The notes: generated by a model not told the origin, from the letters alone. DNA of 64,000 nt from Pseudomonas sp. DY-1 (GCF_003626975.1 NZ_CP032616.1:1302001-1366000); one strand, 5' to 3'; shown: positions 1-8,452, counted from the first letter of the stretch. Made by a program: numbers and translations.

Positions 1-1239
1 TTCACCGAAGTGGGCGGCGACCTTGAGTGCGCTTACGACGCCATCTTCGTGGAAGCCACTGCCCCAGTACGCGCCGCAGTAATAGCTGTGCTGATGACCT
101 TGCAGGTTTTGCTGGCAGGCTTGAGCGGTAATCGCGGCCTGGGTGTACTGGGGGTGCGCATACTCGAAGCGTGCGAGCACCTGGGACGGGTCGACTGCCG
201 CGCCCTGGTTCAAGCTGACACAGAAGGTCACCGGGGCGTCGAGGCCTTGCAGGATATTCATGTTGTACGTCAGCGTCGCCGGCGAATCCGGTGGGCCACC
301 TAGCCGATAGTTCCAACTGGCCCAAGCTTTGCGTCGCTGCGGCAACAGACTCTCGTCTGTGTGCAGGACCACCTCATTGCAGGCGTACGTCAAGGCGCCA
401 AGCACCTTTCGCTCATACTGGGTTGGGGTCTCCAGTAGGGACAAGGCCTGATCGCTATGGCAGGCGAACACCACCTTGTCGAAGCGCTCCCATCCCACCG
501 CACTCAGCAACCGCACACCATCGACGTCCCGGCCGACTCGTTTCACCGGACAGCTGACTCGCAGACGCGTTCGGAAACGGGCGCACAGCGGCTCGATGTA
601 GCTGCGTGAACCGCCCTCGATCACTCGCCATTGCGGGCGTTCGCTAATCGAAAGCAAACCGTGGTTATGGAAGAAACGCACAAAGAACTGCAGCGGGAAA
701 TCAAGCATCTGTGTCCGTGACATCGACCAGATGGCCGAGCCCATGGGAATGATGTAGTGCTCGATGAAGCGATGTCCGTAGCCGCGTATGCGCAAGTACT
801 CGCCAAGCGGGGTCTGAGGAGTGACGCGTCTTTCGTGCACACAGCCAGGAGCCTCGCGGTTGAAGCGCAGGATGTCATGAAGCATCTTCCAGAAGGCCGG
901 CGATAACAGATTGCGTCGTTGCACGAACAAGCTGGCCAGATCGCGGCCGTTGTACTCAAGGTCACTGGCCGGATCATGCACCGAGAAACTCATCTCGGTA
1001 GGCCGTGAGGCCACTCGCAGTTGCTGTAGCAGACGGATGAAATTCGGGTATGTCCAGTCGTTGAACACAATGAAGCCGGTGTCCACCGAGTAGCTTCGGT
1101 CCTGCCATTGGACATCGACGGTATGAGTGTGGCCGCCAATCCAGTCGCTGGCCTCAAACACCGTTACTTCATGGCGGCGCGAAAGCAAGTGCGCGCAAGT
1201 GAGGCCGGATATGCCACTGCCAATGATCGCGATGCGCAC
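1..1239 (-). CDS. FAD-dependent amine oxidase-like protein (C-terminus cut by window edge)
   Basis: The protein begins V/M-RIAIIGSGISGLTCAH, a Rossmann dinucleotide-binding motif (GxGxxG) followed by the FAD-ribose acidic residue in VTVFEA and the GGHTHTVD segment usual for NAD(P)/FAD-binding amine oxidases of the COG2907 type. I chose the GTG at 1237-1239 because it opens directly on the Rossmann motif and lies 3 bp after the stop of the upstream SDR gene. The frame stays open to base 1, so the C-terminus is missing. In other pseudomonads this family sits in a light-induced cluster with SDR, NTF2-like, DUF1365 and cyclopropane-synthase genes; that is known context. The substrate is not known. 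Confidence 0.85.
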   Translation of the reverse strand, partial: MRIAIIGSGISGLTCAHLLSRRHEVTVFEASDWIGGHTHTVDVQWQDRSYSVDTGFIVFNDWTYPNFIRLLQQLRVASRPTEMSFSVHDPASDLEYNGRDLASLFVQRRNLLSPAFWKMLHDILRFNREAPGCVHERRVTPQTPLGEYLRIRGYGHRFIEHYIIPMGSAIWSMSRTQMLDFPLQFFVRFFHNHGLLSISERPQWRVIEGGSRSYIEPLCARFRTRLRVSCPVKRVGRDVDGVRLLSAVGWERFDKVVFACHSDQALSLLETPTQYERKVLGALTYACNEVVLHTDESLLPQRRKAWASWNYRLGGPPDSPATLTYNMNILQGLDAPVTFCVSLNQGAAVDPSQVLARFEYAHPQYTQAAITAQACQQNLQGHQHSYYCGAYWGSGFHEDGVVSALKVAAHFGE

Positions 1240-1242
1240 GTT

Positions 1243-1998
1243 TCAGTCCATTCGTTGTGGACGTGCCAGACGTCGGCCCAGAGCCAGGCGCCAGCGCGCT
1301 GGAAGGCTGCCAAGCAGGCGAATGGCAAGAATGAAGGGGAGGGGAAAGGCGATCTCGAGGGGGCGTTTCCGCAGGTGAGTAGCAATGTGTCTGGCTGCTC
1401 GCTGTGCTGACCAGCACATGGGCATGGGAAAGTCGTTGCGGCGAGTGAGTGGGGTGTCGACGAAGCCAGGGCTGACCAGGGTCACGTCGATGCCTTCTGC
1501 GGCAAGGTCGATACGCAACGACTCGATCAGATAGCGCAGGGCCGCCTTGGACGCGCCATAGGCCTCTGCACGCGGAAGCGCCAGCCAGGTTACCGCGCTG
1601 CAAACGACAGCGAGATGAGGGCGCTCGCCACGGCGAAGCAGTGGCAATGCCACCTGTACGCAGTGGCTGGTTCCGAACAGGTTGGTGCGAACCACACGCT
1701 CCACCAGTTCAGCGTCGAAATACCCGGGCTCCAGATACTCGCAGGTGCCAGCATTGAGGATCACCAGGTCGAGGCCACCCCAGGAGTCCTTGATGTGCTG
1801 GCCCATGTCCATAACCTGTTGCCGCTCGTTGATATCGGCCGTTACGAGCAGAACCTGGTTGGGGAAACGTGCAGCCAGTGCCTGCAGGGGCTTAATCTGG
1901 CGGGCACTCAAGGCCAACTGATGGCCCTCTTCAAGCAGGATTTCCGCCAGTGCTGCGCCAATACCGCTGCTGGCCCCTGTTAGCCAGACACGACTCAT
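1243..1998 (-). CDS. SDR family NAD(P)-dependent oxidoreductase
   Basis: A 251-aa short-chain dehydrogenase. MSRVWLTGASSGIG carries the TGxxxGIG cofactor motif, followed by NAG (LVILNAGTCEY), a catalytic Ser in VVCSAVTW and YGASK (YxxxK). The chosen ATG at 1996-1998 overlaps the upstream NTF2-like stop (ATGA), so the two are probably translationally coupled; longer starts would run into that gene. It is the middle gene of a three-gene operon ending in the amine oxidase. The substrate cannot be read from the sequence. Confidence 0.88.
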   Translation of the reverse strand: MSRVWLTGASSGIGAALAEILLEEGHQLALSARQIKPLQALAARFPNQVLLVTADINERQQVMDMGQHIKDSWGGLDLVILNAGTCEYLEPGYFDAELVERVVRTNLFGTSHCVQVALPLLRRGERPHLAVVCSAVTWLALPRAEAYGASKAALRYLIESLRIDLAAEGIDVTLVSPGFVDTPLTRRNDFPMPMCWSAQRAARHIATHLRKRPLEIAFPLPFILAIRLLGSLPARWRLALGRRLARPQRMD

Positions 1999-2417
1999 GC
2001 CAGCCTCCCTTTGAGCCTGACAATCAGCCGTCCCAGCAATGGCAGATGTTCGTAGATCAGAGCCCCAGCGTCGAAAAAATCGTGGTGCAGATAAACCCGC
2101 TCGCGCCAATGCAGGTAGCTGCAGCCGTCCAGCTGGATGATTTCACCTCTGGCTAAACGTGGGTGACGAAAACACAGGGTCCAACGAAGGTAGCCTCGAC
2201 CGGGACCGACTTCATCGAATCCGTGGAAATCGTAATGTAGGTCCTCGACACTGGCGTACATCTGCCCGAAGTAGCGTCGAAGCGCGGGAAGGCCGTTCAA
2301 GCGGTGTAGAGGATCACGGAACTGCACATCCGGGGCGTACAACTTATCCAGATTGCCCAGGCTATTGGAATCCAACGAAGAGAACGATTGGGCAAAGCCT
2401 CGCAGGAAGTCAGGCAT
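1995..2417 (-). CDS. Nuclear transport factor 2-like (SnoaL) family protein
   Basis: A 140-aa protein beginning MPDFLRGFAQSFSSL. It has the NTF2-fold pattern FRDPLHRLNG followed by the HHDFFDAG strand. The ATG at 2415-2417 is preferred over the TTG at 2459 because the longer version would translate an inverted repeat that looks like an operator. It is the first gene of the operon with the SDR and amine oxidase. The fold is shared by isomerases, cyclases and small-ligand binders, so no reaction is assigned. Confidence 0.85.
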   Translation of the reverse strand: MPDFLRGFAQSFSSLDSNSLGNLDKLYAPDVQFRDPLHRLNGLPALRRYFGQMYASVEDLHYDFHGFDEVGPGRGYLRWTLCFRHPRLARGEIIQLDGCSYLHWRERVYLHHDFFDAGALIYEHLPLLGRLIVRLKGRLA

Positions 2418-2434
2418 TCTGGCGCCTCGAATAT

Positions 2435-2510
2435 TTGTACAAAGCGATTTTTCGTACAACTTTCCAGGAGCCTAACGCGAAAACTGTACAAGTCAACGTG
2501 GCTTGTAGAA
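2435..2510 (-). promoter_or_regulatory. Candidate TGTACA-type operators and promoter of the NTF2-SDR-amine oxidase operon
   Basis: Two inverted repeats lie upstream of the operon: TTGTAC/GTACAA with a 13-bp spacer (2435-2459), and TACAAG/CTTGTA with a 9-bp spacer within 2486-2506. The minus-strand text TTGACTTGTACA overlaps a -35-like TTGACT (2491-2496) with the second repeat. A weak -10 (TAGGCT) lies 16 bp on. TGTACA half-sites are typical of LitR/CarH/PplR MerR-type photoreceptor regulators. Assignment to that class is inferred from the motif and from the genes downstream; spacing does not exactly match the published box as I recall it. Confidence 0.5.
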
Positions 2511-3340
2511 GTTTTGTGTTGCCGATTCTTCAGGAGCGAGCTGTGGACCACCAGGTAGCTCGAAGTAAAGCTGAAGGCGCCGAGGGGAAATCTGTCAGAA
2601 GCACTACCATCGCCTTCGGTCGCTTGGAGCGGTGCGTGCGTTCTGCAGGCTGGTAACGGTGGGATGATTTAACCGTGTAGCGGAGGTGTTGAATCTGGAG
2701 AAGACCAGCAACTCCGGCCAGACGCAGGGGTTGGAATCGTTGCTGGGTTTGAAGTCGCTGCACCGGGCCACGCGGCGCGTAATACCGATCACTAATGCTG
2801 CCACCAGCTTGATCTGGGCATAGAGGAAGCACGAGCACGGGTAGAGGTACGGCAGCACCGTCTTGGAAAAGCAGCGGGACTCGCTAGCCGGCGGCGAAAC
2901 GGCGCTGAAATAGCTTCACGGAGAAGACCTCTTGCAGGGCATCGCCATGAGCAATCTTGGCGTGGTCCGTTTGCAGGGCTGGAAGCCGAAAGGGGATCTG
3001 TCGAATCAGAACCTTAACGCCGTCATGAACACTTATGGCATAACACGTGATTTACCATAATATAGATTATGCGAATCCTTAGGTAAGAACCACGACGGCG
3101 GTTGACGTGGTTGGTGAGGACAGTTTTGAACGAGCGCAGCTGGGTTCCAACAGGAATCCTGGCGTTCAGGATCTCTTGCGCCTCGCCTGACAGCACGCTT
3201 TCACTTTTCTGACACGAAGCTCACCAACATCCTATCCCTGGGCAGTTGCTAAAGAATGAGTTCAATTGCCATGGCGAACTGCTGGTGCTGATGTGCCGGC
3301 CTTAGGTATGTCTAGGCCCCTGGCGGTGGCGGACGCCTCG
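2511..3340. other. About 830 bp without an intact gene; decayed DNA
   Basis: All six frames are broken by stops and none gives a recognisable full protein. Short open stretches on both strands look like eroded coding sequence, but I could not assign them to a family. The AT-rich section 3030-3090 is unlike its GC-rich surroundings and contains the perfect inverted repeat CATAAT/ATTATG with a 4-bp loop at 3056-3071. This could be a relic of a mobile element end, which is inference only. Confidence 0.4.
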
Positions 3341-3487
3341 TCAGAATCGCCGGCCTTGTCGCATCAGGAACACCAGGCCAGCCAGCGCCCCAAGCAACAG
3401 GATGTGGATGAAACCTCCCAGCGTGTAGGAAGTGATTAGCCCTAGCGCCCACAGGGCTATCAGTAAAATCACAAATGCACCGACCAT
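3341..3487 (-). CDS. Small lmo0937-type membrane protein (48 aa)
   Basis: A 48-aa reading frame starting MVGAFVILLIALWALGL and ending RQGRRF. It has two hydrophobic segments (about residues 3-20 and 26-43) joined by TSYTLGGFIH, the signature of the lmo0937 family of tiny inner-membrane proteins, whose usual length is near 50 aa. The function of the family is unknown. A purine-rich AGGTGCG lies just upstream of the ATG. The gene is isolated. Confidence 0.75.
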   Translation of the reverse strand: MVGAFVILLIALWALGLITSYTLGGFIHILLLGALAGLVFLMRQGRRF

Positions 3488-3687
3488 GAACGCACCTCCA
3501 TGGGCTACCGGGTAGCCGTAGCGACAAGGTCCAGTCTGGCGGCACTGACCCCGGGTGGTCTGTGCGTCGACGTACGTATGCTGTCGCGATGGCTAAGTTG
3601 GCCAGCGCACCGACCCTTCGGGTGATGGCTGCCACCCTACTCTTCCCTGCCAATCCCGGCCGGGTATCAGCCCAAGGGGGCAGAGCC

Positions 3688-4029
3688 ATGAGTACCTTGA
3701 CCATCGAAGGCTGGTGCAAGACTAGCACTGGACAGCCGTCCACCCCGGTGGAGGACATCCAGTTCTACTTGACTGGAAACGACCATCTACGCCTGGAACA
3801 GGCCGAGGAATATCTGCAGAAGAGCCATCTGTCCGAAGTCATGGTCGATGTCGATATGGCGACCCTGGACCTCAGCATGCCGCAGGAATACAGTCCGCTT
3901 TCCGATTGCCAGCTGCGCGTCTATCTGGACTCGGACAGCAACCGCGGCCACTTCCATCTGGTCGGCCATCGGGCCAGCGACGGCAGCCTGATCTATACCA
4001 ACTCCGTCCTGATTGCCCAGATGACCTAG
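3688..4029 (+). CDS. Conserved hypothetical protein, 113 aa (paralogue at 51356-51697)
   Basis: Begins MSTLTIEGWCK and ends with the motif HFHLVGHRASDGSLIYTN. The protein encoded at 51356-51697 has the same length and aligns end to end without large gaps, sharing LTI, WCK, AEE-LQK-H, EVM-D, SPLSD/GSLSD and FHLVGHR-SDGSL-YTN. The ATG at 3688 follows CAAGGGGG, a good ribosome-binding site, whereas the frame extends upstream without one. No signal peptide or membrane segment. The function is not recognised; the acidic, soluble composition suggests a cytosolic protein. Confidence 0.85.
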   Translation: MSTLTIEGWCKTSTGQPSTPVEDIQFYLTGNDHLRLEQAEEYLQKSHLSEVMVDVDMATLDLSMPQEYSPLSDCQLRVYLDSDSNRGHFHLVGHRASDGSLIYTNSVLIAQMT

Positions 4030-4127
4030 TCGCGAATCCCGAGCGCTTCATTCATCCGCGCCGCCTACTACCAGCCTGCCAGGCCTGCGGGAGCCAACGG
4101 CTTGTGAGCTCCACGGAAGTTGCCGGC

Positions 4128-4160
4128 AAAAGGCCCTTCGATGGAAGGGCCTTTTTTTCA
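4128..4160. terminator. Bidirectional rho-independent terminator
   Basis: A 10-bp stem AAGGCCCTTC/GAAGGGCCTT with a GATG loop at 4130-4153, followed by TTTTT on the plus strand and preceded by a short A run. It lies between the converging 113-aa protein gene and the BON lipoprotein gene and can serve both. Confidence 0.85.
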
Positions 4161-4168
4161 TTCGGCAC

Positions 4169-4489
4169 TTACTGAGCCGACTTGTGCTGTAGGTCGTTCT
4201 TCACCTGGCGGACACCATCTACGGCCGCGGCGACCTGCACCGCTTTGTCGATCTGCCACTGGGAGTCGACGAAGCCCGTCAATTGCACGGTGCCGTTGAA
4301 CGTCTTGACCTTGATGTCGAACGAGTTCACGTCGTTTTCCATCAACAACGCGGATTTTACCCTAGTGGTGAGGGCAATGTCGGAGAGGACTTCGCTGCTG
4401 CTCTGCTCGTGTTCGGGAAGCGCGCATCCTCCAATGAAGGGGAGACCAGCGGCGACCGTTGCCGCGATCAACAGTGTTTTCAGGTCCAT
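4169..4489 (-). CDS. BON domain lipoprotein
   Basis: A 106-aa protein. MDLKTLLIAATVAAGLPFIGGC is a signal peptide ending in a lipobox-like IGGC (Cys 22), followed by a single BON domain (about residues 35-100) with the motifs LTTRVKSALL and GTVQLTGFVDS. BON proteins of the OsmY/Kbp type bind phospholipid or peptidoglycan and respond to osmotic stress. The ATG at 4487-4489 is preferred to the upstream frame extension because it starts the signal peptide. The remnant of a second BON gene lies just upstream on the same strand. Confidence 0.87.
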   Translation of the reverse strand: MDLKTLLIAATVAAGLPFIGGCALPEHEQSSSEVLSDIALTTRVKSALLMENDVNSFDIKVKTFNGTVQLTGFVDSQWQIDKAVQVAAAVDGVRQVKNDLQHKSAQ

Positions 4490-4713
4490 GGTGATTTCCT
4501 TGAGGCGGCTCTGCGCGAGGGTGCGTATCGCCAGCTTGATATCGGGGGGTGCGCGGGTCTGTGCGACTTCGCACTGAGCAGCGGGGGTGCCATCGCAACC
4601 GGAGCGAACGCACCCTGAGGAGTCGGCAATTGAAAGGACCACCGGCAGGCGCCACCTGCCGGCGAGAGGCGTCAGCGAGCCACTTCCCTGGGGGGCAGGC
4701 TGGCGACCGGTCA

Positions 4714-4850
4714 TCAATAGCAAAGGTCGGTGGACTGGAAGCTCTTCACGCCTCGCACGTTCTGCGCCAGTTCGATCGCCAGGTCACGTTCAGCACCATT
4801 GTCGACGATGCCGCTCAGGGTAACGATGCCCATCGCCAGACGCCCGGCGA
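4714..4850 (-). pseudogene. BON domain gene remnant
   Basis: In one frame the minus strand reads LAMGIVTLSGIVDNGAERD and ends RGVKSFQSTDLCY-stop, the C-terminal two thirds of a BON domain. Upstream of it the frame loses BON similarity and there is no signal peptide or start in a sensible place. It abuts the alkylsulfatase remnant, so a deletion joining two former genes is likely. Confidence 0.65.
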
Positions 4851-4914
4851 TACTCTTGTGCGCCTGACTGCAGGCATTGTCGGCGGCTCGACTAAGTCCG
4901 ACCTCGGCCGCTCG

Positions 4915-5200
4915 ATGACGCCAAGCCAGTTCTTCGACTATCTCGCGGTTCGCCTGGACAGCGACAAGGCCCGGGGACGCGGCATGGTCCTCAACTGGGT
5001 TTTCGAGGACGTCGGGCAGTCCTAGGGACTAATCCAGCGTAATGGAGTGCTGACCCATCGCAACTCCAAACCGAATCCGCAGACCAACCTCACCGTGAAA
5101 CTGACCAAGTCCACGCTGGACAGGATCAGCATGGGCCAACTGGATTTCCCCACCGCAATCAAGCAGGGGGACATCAAGCTGAAGGGGGACGCACAGCAGG
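4915..5200 (+). pseudogene. Alkylsulfatase C-terminal fragment with an in-frame stop
   Basis: The frame reads MTPSQFFDYLAVRLDSDKA and MVLNWVFEDVGQS, then TAG at 5023-5025, then in the same frame RNGVLTHRN, LTVKLTKSTLDRISMG and IKQGDIKLKGDA. These match the C-terminal SCP2-like domain of SdsA/BDS1-type alkylsulfatases, including the RNGVLTH segment and the GDIK-GD turn. The N-terminal metallo-beta-lactamase-fold catalytic domain is absent, so this is a dead fragment. A short hairpin (5202-5223) follows. Confidence 0.7.
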
Positions 5201-5268
5201 AGTGCGCTTGCTTACAAGCGCACCACTCCCGCGTGACTACTCAGAGCACCTCGAAGCGCCTCCGTGAT

Positions 5269-5943
5269 TCAGTCGAAGCCCCGCAACTGCACGAATTCCT
5301 CCACAGGCGCACGATCCGAGCGCAAGCCATTCACCGCCGCCGAGCGGTCCGCATGACCCAGCGCCATGCCGCAATAGACCAGCTCGTTCTCCGGCAGCTC
5401 GAAATGCCGATGCAGGCTCTCGCGCACCATCCCCCAGGCTTCCTGCATGCAGGTCGCCAGGCCGCGCTCTTCGGCCAGCAGTGCCAGTGACTGCATGAAC
5501 ATGCCCAGGTGCGCCCACTGGCCATGGCCCATCGAACGGTCAATGACGAAGAACACACCGACCGGCGCGCCGAAGAACTGGTAATTGCGTGAGAGATTGC
5601 GCAGCCGCGCGGACTTGTCTTCGCGGGGGATGCCGAGCAGCGCATACATGTCTTCGCCTACCTTGTAGCGTCGTGAGCGATACGGCTCGCTGAGTCTTTC
5701 CGGGTAGATGGGATGGTCACCCGCCTCGCCCTTCGGATTTTTCAGCAGGGTTTCCACGGCAAGTTTCTCCAGGGCGAGTTTTTCTTCGCCGCTGACAGCT
5801 ATGACTTTCCATGGCTGCAAATTGCCTCCCGAGGGCGACCAGCGTGCGGCCTCGAGCAAGTCGAGCATCGTTTGCGCGTCGACCGGTTCTGCGGTGAAGG
5901 CGCGGACAGATATACGTTTCTTCAGCAACTCGGCAACCAACAT
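5269..5943 (-). CDS. Nitroreductase family protein
   Basis: A 224-aa flavoprotein of the nitroreductase superfamily. MLVAELLKKRISVRAF carries the RxSxR-like FMN-phosphate contact, ARWSPSGGNLQPW is the FMN-binding SPSGxNxQPW motif, and CMALGHAD the C-terminal motif. These enzymes reduce nitroaromatics, quinones or enones with NAD(P)H. It follows the ArsR-type regulator on the same strand with a 50-bp gap, so the two are probably co-transcribed. Confidence 0.9.
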   Translation of the reverse strand: MLVAELLKKRISVRAFTAEPVDAQTMLDLLEAARWSPSGGNLQPWKVIAVSGEEKLALEKLAVETLLKNPKGEAGDHPIYPERLSEPYRSRRYKVGEDMYALLGIPREDKSARLRNLSRNYQFFGAPVGVFFVIDRSMGHGQWAHLGMFMQSLALLAEERGLATCMQEAWGMVRESLHRHFELPENELVYCGMALGHADRSAAVNGLRSDRAPVEEFVQLRGFD

Positions 5944-5993
5944 GGGCGTACTTCTCCTGCATGGAATGGTGTTCGTTTCATGGAGCTGACGCG

Positions 5994-6692
5994 TCAGCGG
6001 CGGGCAAGCGCCATGCCGAAGCTCTTCGAGAGGCTGGAGACACCTTTGGGCGTTACGCTCAGGGCGCGGGAGTCCAGGTGACGGGTAACCCAGCCGCGCT
6101 TGAGCATCAGGTCAAGCAAGGCAGCTCCCAGCGCACCGCCGACATGCGGCGTACGCTCGCTCCAGTCCATGCACGGATAGGCCAGGCGTCTGCGCTGACG
6201 CTGCACTTCGGCCAGGTCAATCCCCAGTCGCCCAAGGGCCTGGGTGCCGGCGTCAGTGATGCGGTAATCCTTGTCTTGGCTTTCGATCCAGTTCGCTGCC
6301 AGCAAGGCATCGTGCAGTTGCACGGCGACCTCACCTGCGCAGTGGTCGTAGCAGGTACGCGCCTGACGCAGCACGGACGGCGTCGATGGCCGGAAGGCCG
6401 CTGCGGGCACTCCCGCCAGCGACAGTAAACTCTCCAGCGTCTGAGCGACCTGACGACTCGCCAGCTGGTAGTAGCGGTGCCGGCCCTGTACGTGAAGCAC
6501 GACCAGTCCTTGCTCCAGCAGGCGGGTGAAATGGCCGCTGGCAGTGGAGGCACCTATGTCGGCGACAGCGGCCAGTTCGGTCGCCGTCCGCGCATGGCCG
6601 TCGAGGAGACTGCAAAGCATCCGTGAGCGGGCGGGGTCAGCGATGGCGCCGGCCAGCGCGGCGAGATGGTTGTCGGCGGTATCTGCATCCAT
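5994..6692 (-). CDS. ArsR-type winged-helix transcriptional regulator with C-terminal extension
   Basis: A 232-aa protein starting MDADTADNHLAALAGAIADPARSRMLCSLL. The N-terminal 100 residues form an ArsR/HTH_20 domain (TELAAVADIGASTASGHFTRL as recognition region, GRHRYYQLA wing). A 130-residue C-terminal region with C and H residues (ARTCYDHCAGE, YPCMDWSERTPH) is shared with DUF2087-like ArsR relatives. The ATG at 6690-6692 is preferred to a longer frame that would cover the promoter region. It is divergent from the MFS gene, 74 bp away, and likely regulates it and the nitroreductase. Confidence 0.87.
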   Translation of the reverse strand: MDADTADNHLAALAGAIADPARSRMLCSLLDGHARTATELAAVADIGASTASGHFTRLLEQGLVVLHVQGRHRYYQLASRQVAQTLESLLSLAGVPAAAFRPSTPSVLRQARTCYDHCAGEVAVQLHDALLAANWIESQDKDYRITDAGTQALGRLGIDLAEVQRQRRRLAYPCMDWSERTPHVGGALGAALLDLMLKRGWVTRHLDSRALSVTPKGVSSLSKSFGMALARR

Positions 6693-6766
6693 GATTCGGC
6701 GCTCCCCGAAGTGTCGGTTGTCGACGTCATCATAATCGGGCTCGAACCCTATGGAGAGAGCTCGCC

Positions 6767-8017
6767 ATGTCCTCACCCTTTTTTGGCAGAAAAGTCGTGT
6801 TAGCGGCCTTCATGACGGCCCTGTTCGGCTGGGGCGTAGGCTTTTATGGTCCCCCGGTTTTCCTCTATGCAGTGACCCAGCGCACGGGTTGGCCGGTACC
6901 GCTATGCTCCGCCGCCGTCACCCTGCACTTCCTCGCTGGCACCCTCGTAGTGGTCAACCTCCCCCACCTCTATAAACGCTTCGGTATCCCGCGTATCAGC
7001 CTGCTTGGGAGTTTCCTGCTCTGTGCCGGCGTCTGTGGCTGGGCTGTTGCCCGCGAGCCGTGGCAGCTGTTCATTGCGGCGATGCTCAGCGGTTTCGGTT
7101 GGGTGACCATGGGCGCTGCGGCGATCAACGCCATGATTGCGCCCTGGTTCATCAGCGGCAGGCCTTCGGCACTGTCGATGGCCTACAACGGCGCCAGCAT
7201 TGGCGGTGTCGTGTTCTCATCCGGCTGGGTATTCCTGATCAATCACCTCGGCTTCCCCCAGGCTGCCCTGGTGGTGAGCGTGCTGACACTTACCCTGGTC
7301 GGTTTCCTTGCGTGGAAGGTCTACGGCGTACATCCGGAGCACCTCGGTCAGCATCCGGACGGTGCCAAAGTGGATCCGAGCGAAGCGACGCCAGCGCAAA
7401 CCGCAGCCGAGCCATTGCTATGGCGCAATCGGCGCTTTCTCACACTGGCCTCAAGCATGGCCCTGGGACTGTTTGCGCAGATCGGCCTGATTGCCCACAT
7501 GTTCCTGTTGCTGACACCACTGCTAAGCGACACGCAGGCGGGATTCGCCATGGGGCTTGCGACCTTGAGCGCCATCGCCGGGCGCGTTCTGGTGGGACGC
7601 CATATGTCGGCCAGCGCTGATCGGCGCATCGTCGCCTGCGCCAGTTACGGCAGTCAGTTGCTGGGGTGCCTGCTGTTGATGGCGATGCATGCCTGGCCGG
7701 GCTTCATCTGGATAGGGATCGTCCTGTTCGGGGCCGGCATCGGTAATGCCACTTCCCTGCCCCCTTTGATTGCCCAGGCCGAATTTCCGCGTCACCTGAC
7801 CCAGCGCGTAGTTTCTCTGATCGTGGCCATATCCCAAGGAGCTTATGCGTTCGCCCCTGCCCTATTCGGCCTGATGAAATCGCTGACCTTGGGGTGGCTG
7901 CCCTTCGGCCTAGCCGCCGGGCTGCAGGTTGCGGCAATGCTGCTCCTGATGCTGGGCCGCAGGGCACCTGGTTCGATGCAGGACTCGTCCAGGCCGCCAC
8001 GGCCAATATGCTGTTGA
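6767..8017 (+). CDS. MFS transporter
   Basis: A 416-aa membrane protein with about twelve hydrophobic segments and a central hydrophilic loop near residues 200-220 (VHPEHLGQHPDGAKVDPSE). It resembles the oxalate/formate- and monocarboxylate-type major facilitator proteins (N-terminal FGWGVGFYGPPVF). The substrate is not known. It is divergently arranged with the ArsR-type regulator, which suggests ligand-controlled export or uptake. Confidence 0.88.
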   Translation: MSSPFFGRKVVLAAFMTALFGWGVGFYGPPVFLYAVTQRTGWPVPLCSAAVTLHFLAGTLVVVNLPHLYKRFGIPRISLLGSFLLCAGVCGWAVAREPWQLFIAAMLSGFGWVTMGAAAINAMIAPWFISGRPSALSMAYNGASIGGVVFSSGWVFLINHLGFPQAALVVSVLTLTLVGFLAWKVYGVHPEHLGQHPDGAKVDPSEATPAQTAAEPLLWRNRRFLTLASSMALGLFAQIGLIAHMFLLLTPLLSDTQAGFAMGLATLSAIAGRVLVGRHMSASADRRIVACASYGSQLLGCLLLMAMHAWPGFIWIGIVLFGAGIGNATSLPPLIAQAEFPRHLTQRVVSLIVAISQGAYAFAPALFGLMKSLTLGWLPFGLAAGLQVAAMLLLMLGRRAPGSMQDSSRPPRPICC

Positions 8018-8044
8018 CCTGCAACTTTCAAATATCAGGTGAAT

Positions 8045-8319
8045 AAAAAAAGGCCGCCTGGATAAGGCGGCCATTAAATAAAACCAAAGGATTGATGAAG
8101 TGGAGGAGTCGATCGCAATTCCTGAGGGAAGACCGGAAAGTGCCATCGACCAAAATCTTCATCGGGGGCAAGTGTACGCATTTTGCCGTCCATCCCAAAT
8201 CAAATACGTTGATAGAAACTATTGATATCGATTCATGGGCTTCACTTCCTCCAACTGCTAATCGGCCAGGCAATTATTGCACTTGACATCCTCATGAAAT
8301 TGCCTGCCGATTCACGCGC
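8045..8319 (-). ncRNA. Candidate small RNA (or tiny mRNA) with promoter and terminator
   Basis: On the minus strand a perfect -35 TTGACA (8349-8354) is followed after 17 bp by TACTAG (8326-8331); the predicted transcript starts near 8319 and ends at a strong terminator, GGCCGCCT/AGGCGGCC (8052-8072) followed by seven T. GCAGGCG/CGCCTGC (8318-8324, 8339-8345) flanks the -10 like an operator. A 39-codon frame (8074-8193, MDGKMRTLAPDEDFGRW...) stops just before the terminator, so a small protein is possible. I recognise neither the RNA nor the peptide. Confidence 0.4.
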
Positions 8320-8424
8320 AGGCGTCTAGTACGGCACGCGCCTGCCATTGTCAATAATCCATAGGTATCTTCATGAATTGCATGGAGTCATTCATATTCA
8401 CTTCATGTAATTAATTTTATGCAA

Positions 8425-8452
8425 CAAAAAAAGCCACCTCCGAAGAGGTGGC
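8425..8452 (-). terminator. Rho-independent terminator reading on the minus strand
   Basis: Stem AGCCACCTC/GAGGTGGCT with loop CGAA (8431-8452), followed on the minus strand by seven T. No annotated minus-strand gene precedes it. An 18-codon frame (8457-8513, MELSIRPVNQQ...) preceded by GGACGG stops just before it. A second short minus-strand transcript, ending upstream of the candidate small RNA at 8045-8319, is therefore likely. Confidence 0.6.

Noticed and set aside
2159..2656. Plus-strand 165-codon frame near the NTF2-like gene
   Set aside because: It overlaps the operator and the reverse of the NTF2-like gene; no family similarity.
3312..3758. Minus-strand 148-codon frame
   Set aside because: It overlaps the better supported 48-aa membrane protein and the 113-aa protein in other frames, with no domain.
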